Assembly (NCBI GenBank): GCA_954871525.1
Contig: OX940869.1
Span: forward strand, 19,744,001 to 19,808,000
Source of the DNA: Parietaria judaica
Taxonomy: Eukaryota; Streptophyta; Magnoliopsida; Rosales; Urticaceae
Length of the DNA stretch: 64,000 bases
Direction of reading: 5' to 3'
This document shows, piece by piece, positions 1 to 10,799 of the stretch. The notes beneath the pieces are model-generated. The model saw only the letters and a program-made list of their open reading frames with translations, was not told the DNA's origin and ran no database searches. Both the position numbers and the translations under genes were made by a program. Every line of letters starts with the position of its first letter. Positions within the stretch are counted from its first letter, which is position 1.

Positions 1-47
1 AACTGGGTTTTAAGAGAGCTCCAGTAATTTTTAATGCCAAAACTAAC

Positions 48-62
48 CCAATATATAATAAT
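48..62 (+). promoter_or_regulatory. CCAAT/TATA-like AT-rich stretch, unproven
   Basis: CCAATATATAATAAT resembles a TATA element next to a CCAAT word and is one of the least variable stretches of the monomer. Satellite transcription by RNA polymerase II is known in several insects, but a match of this kind is expected by chance in DNA with 68% A+T, and no initiator or transcript end is visible. Confidence 0.15.
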
Positions 63-71
63 ACCACCGTA

Positions 72-179
72 ATGAAGGTCTACCAACTCAAAGTTCATGA
101 AGAACGCATCGTATTTGCTCTCGTAAGAAAACCAATTTTAACACTTTTCGGTAATGATTTTAACTCGTTAACGGCTTGA
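72..179 (+). other. 35-codon open frame in the monomer, probably not a gene
   Basis: ATG at 72 to TGA at 177-179 reads 35 codons beginning MKVYQLKVHEERIVF. The frame is open for 60 codons between stops (from 360 of the preceding unit). It is intact in most monomers of the first 9.7 kb. From about 9.8 kb most monomers carry GTCTAG or GTGTAG at 78-80, an in-frame TAG after the third codon, and eight monomers have a second in-frame TAG at 165-167. The variation ignores codon position. An unrelated reverse frame of about 48 codons also exists, so open frames of this size arise by chance here. I do not call a gene. Confidence 0.1.
160..173 (+). repeat. Palindromic GTTAAC element
   Basis: CGTTAACG (166-173) is a perfect 8-bp palindrome, overlapping the inverted repeat TTAAC-TC-GTTAA (160-171). 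In eight monomers C166A turns 160-171 into the perfect 12-bp palindrome TTAACTAGTTAA. In another group G173T (AACTGCTT) removes the outer pair. It is the longest self-complementary element in the unit. Function is unknown. Confidence 0.65.
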
Positions 180-185
180 TATAGA

Positions 186-216
186 AAGCACGAGATAGTG
201 CTTCCCTATTTAGGGA
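186..216 (+). repeat. Two abutting short inverted repeats
   Basis: The first dyad is AAGCAC / GTGCTT (186-191 and 198-203) around a 6-base loop GAGATA. The second is TCCCTA / TAGGGA (203-208 and 211-216) around TT. They share base 203, so a single strand could form two adjacent hairpins. Variants tend to fall inside these arms: C189T is very common from about 10 kb onward, C191A recurs at 22-30 kb, C205G recurs in several HOR positions and C206T recurs at 30-64 kb. C206T keeps a G-T wobble pair on one strand, while C205G and C191A break a pair. Extrusion of such short stems in duplex DNA is uncertain. Confidence 0.6.
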
Positions 217-228
217 TTAAAATAAGTA

Positions 229-249
229 AATGTGATACAATTACACATT
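229..249 (+). repeat. Inverted repeat AATGTG / CACATT
   Basis: Six-base arms at 229-234 and 244-249 enclose a 9-base spacer. The arms are nearly invariant across the array, while the bases just upstream (227-228) are among the most variable (GTAAATG, GAAAATG, GTTAATG, GGAAATG). Confidence 0.5.
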
Positions 250-269
250 ATTAACCATTTTGAAGTTCA

Positions 270-338
270 TTTTTTGTTTAAAATATCGTTTAATTAGGGT
301 TCTTTCGCGTAAAATGGGAAAAAGACTCAGTTTTCTTT
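270..338 (+). repeat. Roughly helix-phased A/T tracts (possible bend)
   Basis: Runs of A or T have centres near 272, 281, 293, 304, 312, 321 and 332, about 8.5-11.5 bp apart, with the six-T run at 270-275 the longest. A second cluster lies at 128-161 (AAAA 128-131, TTTT 136-139, 145-148, 158-161). Repeated A-tracts at helical spacing are known to curve DNA, and curvature is a common property of satellite monomers. The CENP-B-box-like motif sits inside the first cluster. Confidence 0.4.
303..319 (+). promoter_or_regulatory. CENP-B-box-like 17-bp motif (one per monomer)
   Basis: TTTCGCGTAAAATGGGA fits the core pattern nTTCGnnnnAnnCGGGn at 8 of the 9 fixed positions. The only core mismatch is T for C in the last block (TGGG for CGGG), which is what deamination of the CpG would give. 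Against the full human box (YTTCGTTGGAARCGGGA) 12 of 17 positions match. The same motif recurs every 360 bp in roughly 145 of the 177 monomers. It is broken by TTTGG in seven monomers of the first 11.2 kb, by TGGC in about 22 monomers, and by single changes near 37381, 38832 and 56111. Whether this organism has a protein that binds it is unknown. Insect satellites are often reported to hold CENP-B-box-like sequences without a proven binder. Confidence 0.45.
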
Positions 339-358
339 GGAGCACGTATTAATTGTTG

Positions 359-371
359 AAAACTGGGTTTT
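359..371 (+). repeat. Inverted repeat across the chosen monomer boundary
   Basis: AAAAC-TGG-GTTTT spans the end of one monomer and the start of the next. In the subtype that reads CTGGATTTT the innermost G-C pair is lost. It lies inside the conversion block that links monomer ends to the following monomer start (coordinates 318 to 28). Confidence 0.45.
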
Positions 372-3240
372 AAAAGAGCTCCAGTAAGTTTTAATGCCAA
401 AACTAACCCAATATATAATAATACCACCCTAATGAAGGTCTACCAACTCAAAGTTCATGAAGAACGCATCGTATTTGCTCTCGTAAGAAAACCAATTTTA
501 ACACTTTTCGGTAATGATTTTAACTCGTTAACGGCTTGATATAGAAAGCACGAGATAGTGCTTCGCTATTTAGGGATTAAAATAAGTAAATGTGATACAA
601 TTACACATTATTAAGCATTTTGAAGTTCATTTTTTGTTTAAAATATCGTTTAATTAGGGTTCTTTCGCGTAAAATGGGAAAAAGACTCAGTTTTCTTTGG
701 AGCACGTATTAATTGCTGAAAACTGGGTTTTAAGAGAGCTCCAGTAATTTTTAATGCCAAAACTAACCCAATATATAATAATACCACCCTAATGAAGGTC
801 TACCAACTCAAAGTTCATGAAGAACGCATCGTATTTGCTCTCGTAAGAAAACCAATTTTAACACTTTTCGGTAATGATTTTAACTCCTTAACGGCTTGAT
901 ATAGAAAGCACGAGATAGTGCTTCGCTATTTAGGGATTAAAATAAGTAAATGTGATACAATTACACATTATTAAGCATTTTGAAGTTCATTTTTTGTTTA
1001 AAATATCGTTTAATTAGGGTTCTTTCGCGTAAAATGGGAAAAAGACTCAGTTTTCTTTGGAGCACGTATTAATTGTTGAAAACTGGGTTTTAAGAGAGCT
1101 CCAGTAATTTTTAATGCCAAAACTAACCCAATATATAATAATACCACCCTAATGAAGGTCTACCAACTCAAAGTTCATGAAGAACGCATCGTATTTGCTC
1201 TCGTAAGAAAACCAATTTTAACACTTTTCGGTAATGATTTTAACTCGTTAACGGCTTGATATAGAAAGCACGAGATAGTGCTTCCCTATTTAGGGATTAA
1301 AATAAGTAAATGTGATACAATTACACATTATTAACCATTTTGAAGTTCATTTTTTGTTTAAAATATCGTTTAATTAGGGTTCTTTGGCGTAAAATGGGAA
1401 AAAGACTCAGTTTTCTTTGGAGTACGTATTAATTGTTGAAAACTGGGTTTTAAGAGAGCTCCAGTAATTTTTAATGCCAAAACTAACCCAATATATAATA
1501 ATACCACCGTAATGAAGGTCTACCAACTCAAAGTTCATGAAGAACGCATCGTATTTGCTCTCGTAAGAAAACCAATTTTAACACTTTTCGGTAATGATTT
1601 TAACTCGTTAACGGCTTGATATAGAAAGCACGAGATAGTGCTTCCCTATTTAGGGATTAAAATAAGTAAATGTGATACAATTACACATTATTAAGCATTT
1701 TGAAGTTCATTTTTTGTTTAAAATATCGTTTAATTAGGGTTCTTTCGCGTAAAATGGGAAAAAGACTCAGTTTTCTTTGGAGCACGTATTAATTGTTGAA
1801 AACTGGGTTTTAAGAGAGCTCCAGTAATTTTTAATGCCAAAACTAACCCAATATATAATAATACCACCCTAATGAAGGTCTACCAACTCAAAGTTCATGA
1901 AGAACGCATCGTATTTGCTCTCGTAAGAAAACCAATTTTAACACTTTTCGGTAATGATTTTAACTCGTTAACGGCTTGATATAGAAAGCACGAGATAGTG
2001 CTTCCCTATTTAGGGATTAAAATAAGTAAATGTGATACAATTACACATTATTAAGCATTTTGAAGTTCATTTTTTGTTTAAAATATCGTTTAATTAGGGT
2101 TCTTTCGCGTAAAATGGGAAAAAGACTCAGTTTTCTTTGGAGCACGTATTAATTGTTGAAAACTGGGTTTTAAGAGAGCTCCAGTAATTTTTAATGCCAA
2201 AACTAACCCAATATATAATAATACCACCGTAATGAAGGTCTACCAACTCAAAGTTCATGAAGAACGCATCGTATTTGCTCTCGTAAGAAAACCAATTTTA
2301 ACACTTTTCGGTAATGATTTTAACTCGTTAACGGCTTGATATAGAAAGCACGAGATAGTGCTTCCCAATTTAGGGATTAAAATAAGTAAATGTGATACAA
2401 TTACACATTATTAACCATTTTGAAGTTCATTTTTTGTTCAAAATATCGTTTAATTAGGGTTCTTTCGCGTAAAATGGGAAAAAGACTCAGTTTTCTTTGG
2501 AGCACGTATTAATTGTTGAAAACTGGGTTTTAAGAGAGCTCCAGTAATTTTTAATGCCAAAACTAACCCAATATATAATAATACCACCGTAATGAAGGTC
2601 TACCAACTCAAAGTTCGTGAAGAACGCATCGTATTTGCTCTCGTAAGAAAACCAATTTTAACACTTTTCGGTAATGATTTTAACTCGTTAACGGCTTGAT
2701 ATAGAAAGCACGAGATAGTGCTTCCCTATTTAGGGATTAAAATAAGTAAATGTGATACAATTACACATTATTAACAATTTTGAAGTTCATTTTTTGTTTA
2801 AAATATCGTTTAATTAGGGTTCTTTGGCGTAAAATGGGAAAAAGACTCAGTTTTCTTTGGAGCACGTATTAATTGTTGAAAACTGGGTTTTAAAAGAGCT
2901 CCAGTAAGTTTTAATGCCAAAACTAACCCAATATATAATAATACCACCCTAATGAAGGTCTACCAACTCAAAGTTCATGAAGAACGCATCGTATTTGCTC
3001 TCGTAAGAAAACCAATTTTAACACTTTTCGGTAATGATTTTAACTCGTTAACGGCTTGATATAGAAAGCACGAGATAGTGCTTCCCTATTTAGGGATTAA
3101 AATAAGTAAATGTGATACAATTACACATTATTAACCATTTTGAAGTTCATTTTTTGTTTAAAATATCGTTTAATTAGGGTTCTTTCGCGTAAAATGGGAA
3201 AAAGACTCAGTTTTCTTTGGAGCACGTATTAATTGTTGAA
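361..3240 (+). repeat. 8-monomer HOR, copy 1 (M2-M9)
   Basis: Eight monomers, 2880 bp. Diagnostic positions in order: M2 CTTCGCT with TTGCTGAA; M3 CTCCTTA with CTTCGCT; M4 TTTGGCG with AGTACG; M5 ACCGT with TTAAGC; M6 ACCCT with TTAAGC; M7 TTGTTCAAA; M8 GTTCGTGA with TTAACAATT and TTTGGCG; M9 TAAAAG with TTAACC. The next eight monomers repeat this order. Confidence 0.93.
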
Positions 3241-6120
3241 AACTGGGTTTTAAGAGAGCTCCAGTAAGTTTTAATGCCAAAACTAACCCAATATATAATA
3301 ATACCACCCTAATGAAGGTCTACCAACTCAAAGTTCATGAAGAACGCATCGTATTTGCTCTCGTAAGAAAACCAATTTTAACACTTTTCGGTAATGATTT
3401 TAACTCGTTAACGGCTTGATATAGAAAGCACGAGATAGTGCTTCGCTATTTAGGGATTAAAATAAGTAAATGTGATACAATTACACATTATTAAGCATTT
3501 TGAAGTTCATTTTTTGTTTAAAATATCGTTTAATTAGGGTTCTTTCGCGTAAAATGGGAAAAAGACTCAGTTTTCTTTGGAGCACGTATTAATTGCTGAA
3601 AACTGGGTTTTAAGAGAGCTCCAGTAATTTTTAATGCCAAAACTAACCCAATATATAATAATACCACCCTAATGAAGGTCTACCAACTCAAAGTTCATGA
3701 AGAACGCATCGTATTTGCTCTCGTAAGAAAACCAATTTTAACACTTTTCGGTAATGATTTTAACTCCTTAACGGCTTGATATAGAAAGCACGAGATAGTG
3801 CTTCGCTATTTAGGGATTAAAATAAGTAAATGTGATACAATTACACATTATTAAGCATTTTGAAGTTCATTTTTTGTTTAAAATATCGTTTAATTAGGGT
3901 TCTTTCGCGTAAAATGGGAAAAAGACTCAGTTTTCTTTGGAGCACGTATTAATTGTTGAAAACTGGGTTTTAAGAGAGCTCCAGTAATTTTTAATGCCAA
4001 AACTAACCCAATATATAATAATACCACCCTAATGAAGGTCTACCAACTCAAAGTTCATGAAGAACGCATCGTATTTGCTCTCGTAAGAAAACCAATTTTA
4101 ACACTTTTCGGTAATGATTTTAACTCGTTAACGGCTTGATATAGAAAGCACGAGATAGTGCTTCCCTATTTAGGGATTAAAATAAGTAAATGTGATACAA
4201 TTACACATTATTAACCATTTTGAAGTTCATTTTTTGTTTAAAATATCGTTTAATTAGGGTTCTTTGGCGTAAAATGGGAAAAAGACTCAGTTTTCTTTGG
4301 AGTACGTATTAATTGTTGAAAACTGGGTTTTAAGAGAGCTCCAGTAATTTTTAATGCCAAAACTAACCCAATATATAATAATACCACCGTAATGAAGGTC
4401 TACCAACTCAAAGTTCATGAAGAACGCATCGTATTTGCTCTCGTAAGAAAACCAATTTTAACACTTTTCGGTAATGATTTTAACTCGTTAACGGCTTGAT
4501 ATAGAAAGCACGAGATAGTGCTTCCCTATTTAGGGATTAAAATAAGTAAATGTGATACAATTACACATTATTAAGCATTTTGAAGTTCATTTTTTGTTTA
4601 AAATATCGTTTAATTAGGGTTCTTTCGCGTAAAATGGGAAAAAGACTCAGTTTTCTTTGGAGCACGTATTAATTGTTGAAAACTGGGTTTTAAGAGAGCT
4701 CCAGTAATTTTTAATGCCAAAACTAACCCAATATATAATAATACCACCCTAATGAAGGTCTACCAACTCAAAGTTCATGAAGAACGCATCGTATTTGCTC
4801 TCGTAAGAAAACCAATTTTAACACTTTTCGGTAATGATTTTAACTCGTTAACGGCTTGATATAGAAAGCACGAGATAGTGCTTCCCTATTTAGGGATTAA
4901 AATAAGTAAATGTGATACAATTACACATTATTAAGCATTTTGAAGTTCATTTTTTGTTTAAAATATCGTTTAATTAGGGTTCTTTCGCGTAAAATGGGAA
5001 AAAGACTCAGTTTTCTTTGGAGCACGTATTAATTGTTGAAAACTGGGTTTTAAGAGAGCTCCAGTAATTTTTAATGCCAAAACTAACCCAATATATAATA
5101 ATACCACCGTAATGAAGGTCTACCAACTCAAAGTTCATGAAGAACGCATCGTATTTGCTCTCGTAAGAAAACCAATTTTAACACTTTTCGGTAATGATTT
5201 TAACTCGTTAACGGCTTGATATAGAAAGCACGAGATAGTGCTTCCCTATTTAGGGATTAAAATAAGTAAATGTGATACAATTACACATTATTAACCATTT
5301 TGAAGTTCATTTTTTGTTCAAAATATCGTTTAATTAGGGTTCTTTCGCGTAAAATGGGAAAAAGACTCAGTTTTCTTTGGAGCACGTATTAATTGTTGAA
5401 AACTGGGTTTTAAGAGAGCTCCAGTAATTTTTAATGCCAAAACTAACCCAATATATAATAATACCACCGTAATGAAGGTCTACCAACTCAAAGTTCGTGA
5501 AGAACGCATCGTATTTGCTCTCGTAAGAAAACCAATTTTAACACTTTTCGGTAATGATTTTAACTCGTTAACGGCTTGATATAGAAAGCACGAGATAGTG
5601 CTTCCCTATTTAGGGATTAAAATAAGTAAATGTGATACAATTACACATTATTAACAATTTTGAAGTTCATTTTTTGTTTAAAATATCGTTTAATTAGGGT
5701 TCTTTGGCGTAAAATGGGAAAAAGACTCAGTTTTCTTTGGAGCACGTATTAATTGTTGAAAACTGGGTTTTAAAAGAGCTCCAGTAAGTTTTAATGCCAA
5801 AACTAACCCAATATATAATAATACCACCCTAATGAAGGTCTACCAACTCAAAGTTCATGAAGAACGCATCGTATTTGCTCTCGTAAGAAAACCAATTTTA
5901 ACACTTTTCGGTAATGATTTTAACTCGTTAACGGCTTGATATAGAAAGCACGAGATAGTGCTTCCCTATTTAGGGATTAAAATAAGTAAATGTGATACAA
6001 TTACACATTATTAACCATTTTGAAGTTCATTTTTTGTTTAAAATATCGTTTAATTAGGGTTCTTTCGCGTAAAATGGGAAAAAGACTCAGTTTTCTTTGA
6101 AGTACGTATTAATTGTTGAA
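3241..6120 (+). repeat. 8-monomer HOR, copy 2 (M10-M17)
   Basis: This block repeats M2-M9 in the same order with the same private variants (CTCCTTA at M11, TTGTTCAAA at M15, GTTCGTGA at M16). By eye only a few differences are seen in 2880 bp, for example TAAGAG for TAAAAG in its first monomer and TTTGAAGTACG at the end of M17. Confidence 0.93.
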
Positions 6121-7560
6121 AACTGGGTTTTAAGAGAGCTCCAGTAATTTTTAATGCCAAAACTAACCCAATATATAATAATACCACCCTAATGAAGGTC
6201 TACCAACTCAAAGTTCATGAAGAACGCATCGTATTTGCACTCGTAAGAAAACCAATTTTAACAGTTTTCGGTAATGATTTTAACTCGTTAACGGCTTGAT
6301 ATAGAAAGCACGAGATAGTGCTTCCCTATTTAGGGATTAAAATAAGTAAATGTGATACAATTACACATTATTAACAATTTTGAAGTTCATTTTTTGTTTA
6401 AAATATCGTTTAATTAGGGTTCTTTGGCGTAAAATGGGAAAAAGACTCAGTTTTCTTTGGAGCACGTATTAATTGTTGAAAACTGGGTTTTAAGAGAGCT
6501 CCAGTAATTTTTAATGCCAAAACTAACCCAATATATAATAATACCACCGTAATGAAAGTCTACCAACTCAAAGTTCATGAAGAACGCATCGTATTTGCTC
6601 TCGTAAGAAAACCAATTTTAACACTTTTCGGTAATGATTTTAACTCGTTAACGGCTTGATATAGAAAGCACGAGATAGTGCTTCCCTATTTAGGGATTAA
6701 AATAAGTAAATGTGATACAATTACACATTATTAACCATTTTGAAGTTCATTTTTTGTTTAAAATATCGTTTAATTAGGGTTCTTTCGCGTAAAATGGGAA
6801 AAAGACTCAGTTTTCTTTGGAGCACGTATTAATTGTTGAAAACTGGGTTTTAAAAGAGCTCCAGTAAGTTTTAATGCCAAAAATAACCCAATATATAATA
6901 ATACCACCCTAATGAAGGTCTACCAACTCAAAGTTCATGAAGAACGCATCGTATTTGCTCTCGTAAGAAAACCAATTTTAACACTTTTCGGTAATGATTT
7001 TAACTCGTTAACGGCTTGATATAGAAAGCACGAGATAGTGCTTCGCTATTTAGGGATTAAAATAAGTAAATGTGATACAATTACACATTATTAAGCATTT
7101 TGAAGTTCATTTTTTGTTTAAAATATCGTTTAATTAGGGTTCTTTCGCGTAAAATGGGAAAAAGACTCAGTTTTCTTTGGAGCACGTATTAATTGCTGAA
7201 AACTGGGTTTTAAGAGAGCTCCAGTAATTTTTAATGCCAAAACTAACCCAATATATAATAATACCACCCTAATGAAGGTCTACCAACTCAAAGTTCATGA
7301 AGAACGCATCGTATTTGCTCTCGTAAGAAAACCAATTTTAACACTTTTCGGTAATGATTTTAACTCCTTAACGGCTTGATATAGAAAGCACGAGATAGTG
7401 CTTCGCTATTTAGGGATTAAAATAAGTAAATGTGATACAATTACACATTATTAAGCATTTTGAAGTTCATTTTTTGTTTAAAATATCGTTTAATTAGGGT
7501 TCTTTCGCGTAAAATGGGAAAAAGACTCAGTTTTCTTTGGAGCACGTATTAATTGTTGAA
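6121..7560 (+). repeat. Partial third copy of the 8-monomer HOR (M18-M21)
   Basis: M18 is M8-like (TTAACAATT, TTTGGCG) but has its own TTTGCAC and ACAGTTTT. M19 is like M1. M20 and M21 match M2 and M3 (TTGCTGAA, CTCCTTA), and the order continues into M22-M24, which match M4-M6. Several HOR positions are missing between M17 and M20, so this copy was shortened or spliced. Confidence 0.8.
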
Positions 7561-10500
7561 AACTGGGTTTTAAGAGAGCTCCAGTAATTTTTAATGCCAA
7601 AACTAACCCAATATATAATAATACCACCCTAATGAAGGTCTACCAACTCAAAGTTCATGAAGAACGCATCGTATTTGCTCTCGTAAGAAAACCAATTTTA
7701 ACACTTTTCGGTAATGATTTTAACTCGTTAACGGCTTGATATAGAAAGCACGAGATAGTGCTTCCCTATTTAGGGATTAAAATAAGTAAATGTGATACAA
7801 TTACACATTATTAACCATTTTGAAGTTCATTTTTTGTTTAAAATATCGTTTAATTAGGGTTCTTTGGCGTAAAATGGGAAAAAGACTCAGTTTTCTTTGG
7901 AGTACGTATTAATTGTTGAAAACTGGGTTTTAAGAGAGCTCCAGTAATTTTTAATGCCAAAACTAACCCAATATATAATAATACCACCGTAATGAAGGTC
8001 TACCAACTCAAAGTTCATGAAGAACGCATCGTATTTGCTCTCGTAAGAAAACCAATTTTAACACTTTTCGGTAATGATTTTAACTCGTTAACGGCTTGAT
8101 ATAGAAAGCACGAGATAGTGCTTCCCTATTTAGGGATTAAAATAAGTAAATGTGATACAATTACACATTATTAAGCATTTTGAAGTTCATTTTTTGTTTA
8201 AAATATCGTTTAATTAGGGTTCTTTCGCGTAAAATGGGAAAAAGACTCAGTTTTCTTTGGAGCACGTATTAATTGTTGAAAACTGGGTTTTAAGAGAGCT
8301 CCAGTAATTTTTAATGCCAAAACTAACCCAATATATAATAATACCACCCTAATGAAGGTCTACCAACTCAAAGTTCATGAAGAACGCATCGTATTTGCTC
8401 TCGTAAGAAAACCAATTTTAACACTTTTCGGTAATGATTTTAACTCGTTAACGGCTTGATATAGAAAGCACGAGATAGTGCTTCCCTATTTAGGGATTAA
8501 AATAAGTAAATGTGATACAATTACACATTATTAAGCATTTTGAAGTTCATTTTTTGTTTAAAATATCGTTTAATTAGGGTTCTTTCGCGTAAAATGGGAA
8601 AAAGACTCAGTTTTCTTTGGAGCACGTATTAATTGTTGAAAACTGGGTTTTAAGAGAGCTCCAGTAATTTTTAATGCCAAAACTAACCCAATATATAATA
8701 ATACCACCCTAATGAAGGTCTACCAACTCAAAGTTCATGAAGAACGCATCGTATTTGCTCTCGTAAGAAAACCAATTTTAACACTTTTCGGTAATGATTT
8801 TAACTCGTTAACGGCTTGATATAGAAAGCACGAGATAGTGCTTCCCTATTTAGGGATTAAAATAAGTAAATGTGATACAATTACACATTATTAAGCATTT
8901 TGAAGTTCATTTTTTGTTTAAAATATCGTTTAATTAGGGTTCTTTCGCGTAAAATGGGAAAAAGACTAAGTTTTCTTTGGAGCACGTATTAATTGTTGAA
9001 AACTGGGTTTTAAAAGAGCTCCATAAATTTTTAATGCCAAAACTAACCCAATATATAATAATACCATCGTAATGAAGGTCTACCAACTCAAAGTTCATGA
9101 AGAACGCATCGTATTTGCTCTCGTAAGAAAACCAATTTTAACACTTTTCGGTAATGATTTTAACTCGTTAACGGCTTGATATAGAAAGCACGAGATAGTG
9201 CTTCCCTATTTAGGGATTAAAATAAGTAAATGTGATACAATTACACATTATTAACCATTTTGAAGTTCATTTTTTGTTTAAAATATCGTTTAATTAGGGT
9301 TCTTTCGCGTAAAATGGGAAAAAGACTCAGTTTTCTTTGGAGCACGTATTAATTGTTGAAAACTGGGTTTTAAGAGAGCTCCAGTATTTTTAATTCCAAA
9401 ACTAACCCAATATATAATAATACCACCCTAATGAAGGTCTACCAACTCAAAGTTCATGAAGAACGCATCGTATTTGCTCTCGTAAGAAAACCAATTTTAA
9501 CACTTTTCGGTAATGATTTTAACTCGTTAACGGCTTGATATGGAAAGCACGAGATAGTGCTTCCCTATTTAGGGATTAAAATAAGTAAATGTGATACAAT
9601 TACACATTATTAAGCATTTTGAAGTTCATTTTTTGTTTAAAATATCGTTTAATTAGGGTTCTTTCGCGTAAAATGGGAAAAAGACTCAGTTTTCTTTGGA
9701 GCACGTATTAATTGTTGAAAACTGGGTTTTAAAAGAGCTCCAGAAATTTTTAATGCCAAAACTAACCCAATATATAATAATACCACCCTAATGAAGGTCT
9801 AGCAACTCAAAGTTCATGAAGAACGCATCGTATTTGCTCTCGTAAGAAAACCAATTTTAACACTTTTCGGTAATGATTTTAACTCGTTAACGGCTTGATA
9901 TAGAAAGCACGAGATAGTGCTTCCCTATTTAGGGATTAAAATAAGGAAATGTGATACAATTACACATTATTAAGCATTTTGAAGTTCATTTTTTGTTTAA
10001 AATATCGTTTAATTAGGGTTCTTTCGCGTAAAATGGGAAAAAGACTCAGTTTTCTTTGGAGCACGTATTAATTGTTGAAAACTGGGTTTTAAAAGAGCTC
10101 CAGAAATTTTTAATGCCAAAACTAACCCAATATATAATAATACCACCCTAATGAAGGTCTAGCAACTCAAAGTTCATGAAGAACGCATCGTATTTGCTCT
10201 CGTAAGAAAACCAATTTTAACACTTTTCGGTAATGATTTTAACTCGTTAACGGCTTGATATAGAAAGTACGAGATAGTGCTTCCCTATTTAGGGATTAAA
10301 ATAAGTAAATGTGATACAATTACACATTATTAAGCATTTTGAAGTTCATTTTTTGTTTAAAATATCGTTTAATTAGGGTTCTTTCGCGTAAAATGGGAAA
10401 AAGACTCAGTTTTCTTTGGAGCACGTATTAATTGTTGAAAACTGGGTTTTAAAAGAGCTCCAGAAATTTTTAATGCCAAAACTAACCCAATATATAATAA

Positions 10501-10799
10501 TACCACCCTAATGAAGGTCTAGCAACTCAAAGTTCATGAAGAACGCATCGTATTTGCTCTCGTAAGAAAACCAATTTTAACACTTTTCGGTAATGATTTT
10601 AACTCGTTAACGGCTTGATATAGAAAGTACGAGATAGTGCTTCCCTATTTAGGGATTAAAATAAGTAAATGTGATACAATTACACATTATTAAGCATTTT
10701 GAAGTTCATTTTTTGTTTAAAATATCGTTTAATTAGGGTTCTTTCGCGTAAAATGGGAAAAAGACTCAGTTTTCTTTGGAGCACGTATTAATTGTTGAA
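7561..10799 (+). repeat. 9-monomer HOR, copy 1 (M22-M30)
   Basis: Nine monomers, 3239 bp because one is 359 bp. M22-M24 are the M4-M6 types of the preceding 8-monomer HOR. M25 has GACTAAG. M26 has CCATAAATTT and ACCATCG. M27 is the 359-bp monomer with CCAGTATTTTTAATTCC and ATGGAAAG. M28 has AAGGAAATG. M29 and M30 are identical in type (CCAGAAATT, TAGCAACT, AGTACG). All nine types recur in the next block. Confidence 0.93.
9361..9719 (+). repeat. 359-bp monomer M27
   Basis: One base is lost from the AATTTTT run near 9387 (CCAGTATTTTTAATTCC). Its twin at 12600 proves that the deletion preceded the 9-monomer duplication. Confidence 0.95.

Larger units (their letters stand above)
1..360 (+). repeat. 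Reference monomer (M1) of the 360-bp satellite
   Basis: This monomer is used as the coordinate reference. The phase is arbitrary, since the window simply begins here. It carries one GAGCTC (16-21, SacI-type) and one GTTAAC (167-172, HpaI-type) site. Both are kept in most monomers, so either would cut the array into a 360-bp ladder. Short internal repeats are AAGTTCAT at 91-98 and 263-270, ATTTTAAC at 135-142 and 157-164 (22 bp apart), and GTTTAA at 276-281 and 288-293 (12 bp apart). Base count by hand is about 56 C and 59 G in 360, with 12 CpG. Frequently variable positions across the array include 14, 25-28, 63-70, 77-78, 85, 166, 189, 204-206, 227-228, 254-256, 306, 318, 335-340 and 347. 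Confidence 0.97.

Noticed and set aside
78..93. RNA polymerase III A-box/B-box (TAGCAACTCAAAG and GGTTCTTTCG)
   Set aside because: The A-box-like word has mismatches and occurs only in the TAGC variants. The B-box match is limited to GGTTC, and spacing and order do not fit a tRNA-type promoter.
203..303. Telomere-like words TTTAGGG (210-216) and TTAGGG (294-299)
   Set aside because: They are single words inside each monomer and not in tandem. They are expected in AT-rich DNA and show no telomeric array.
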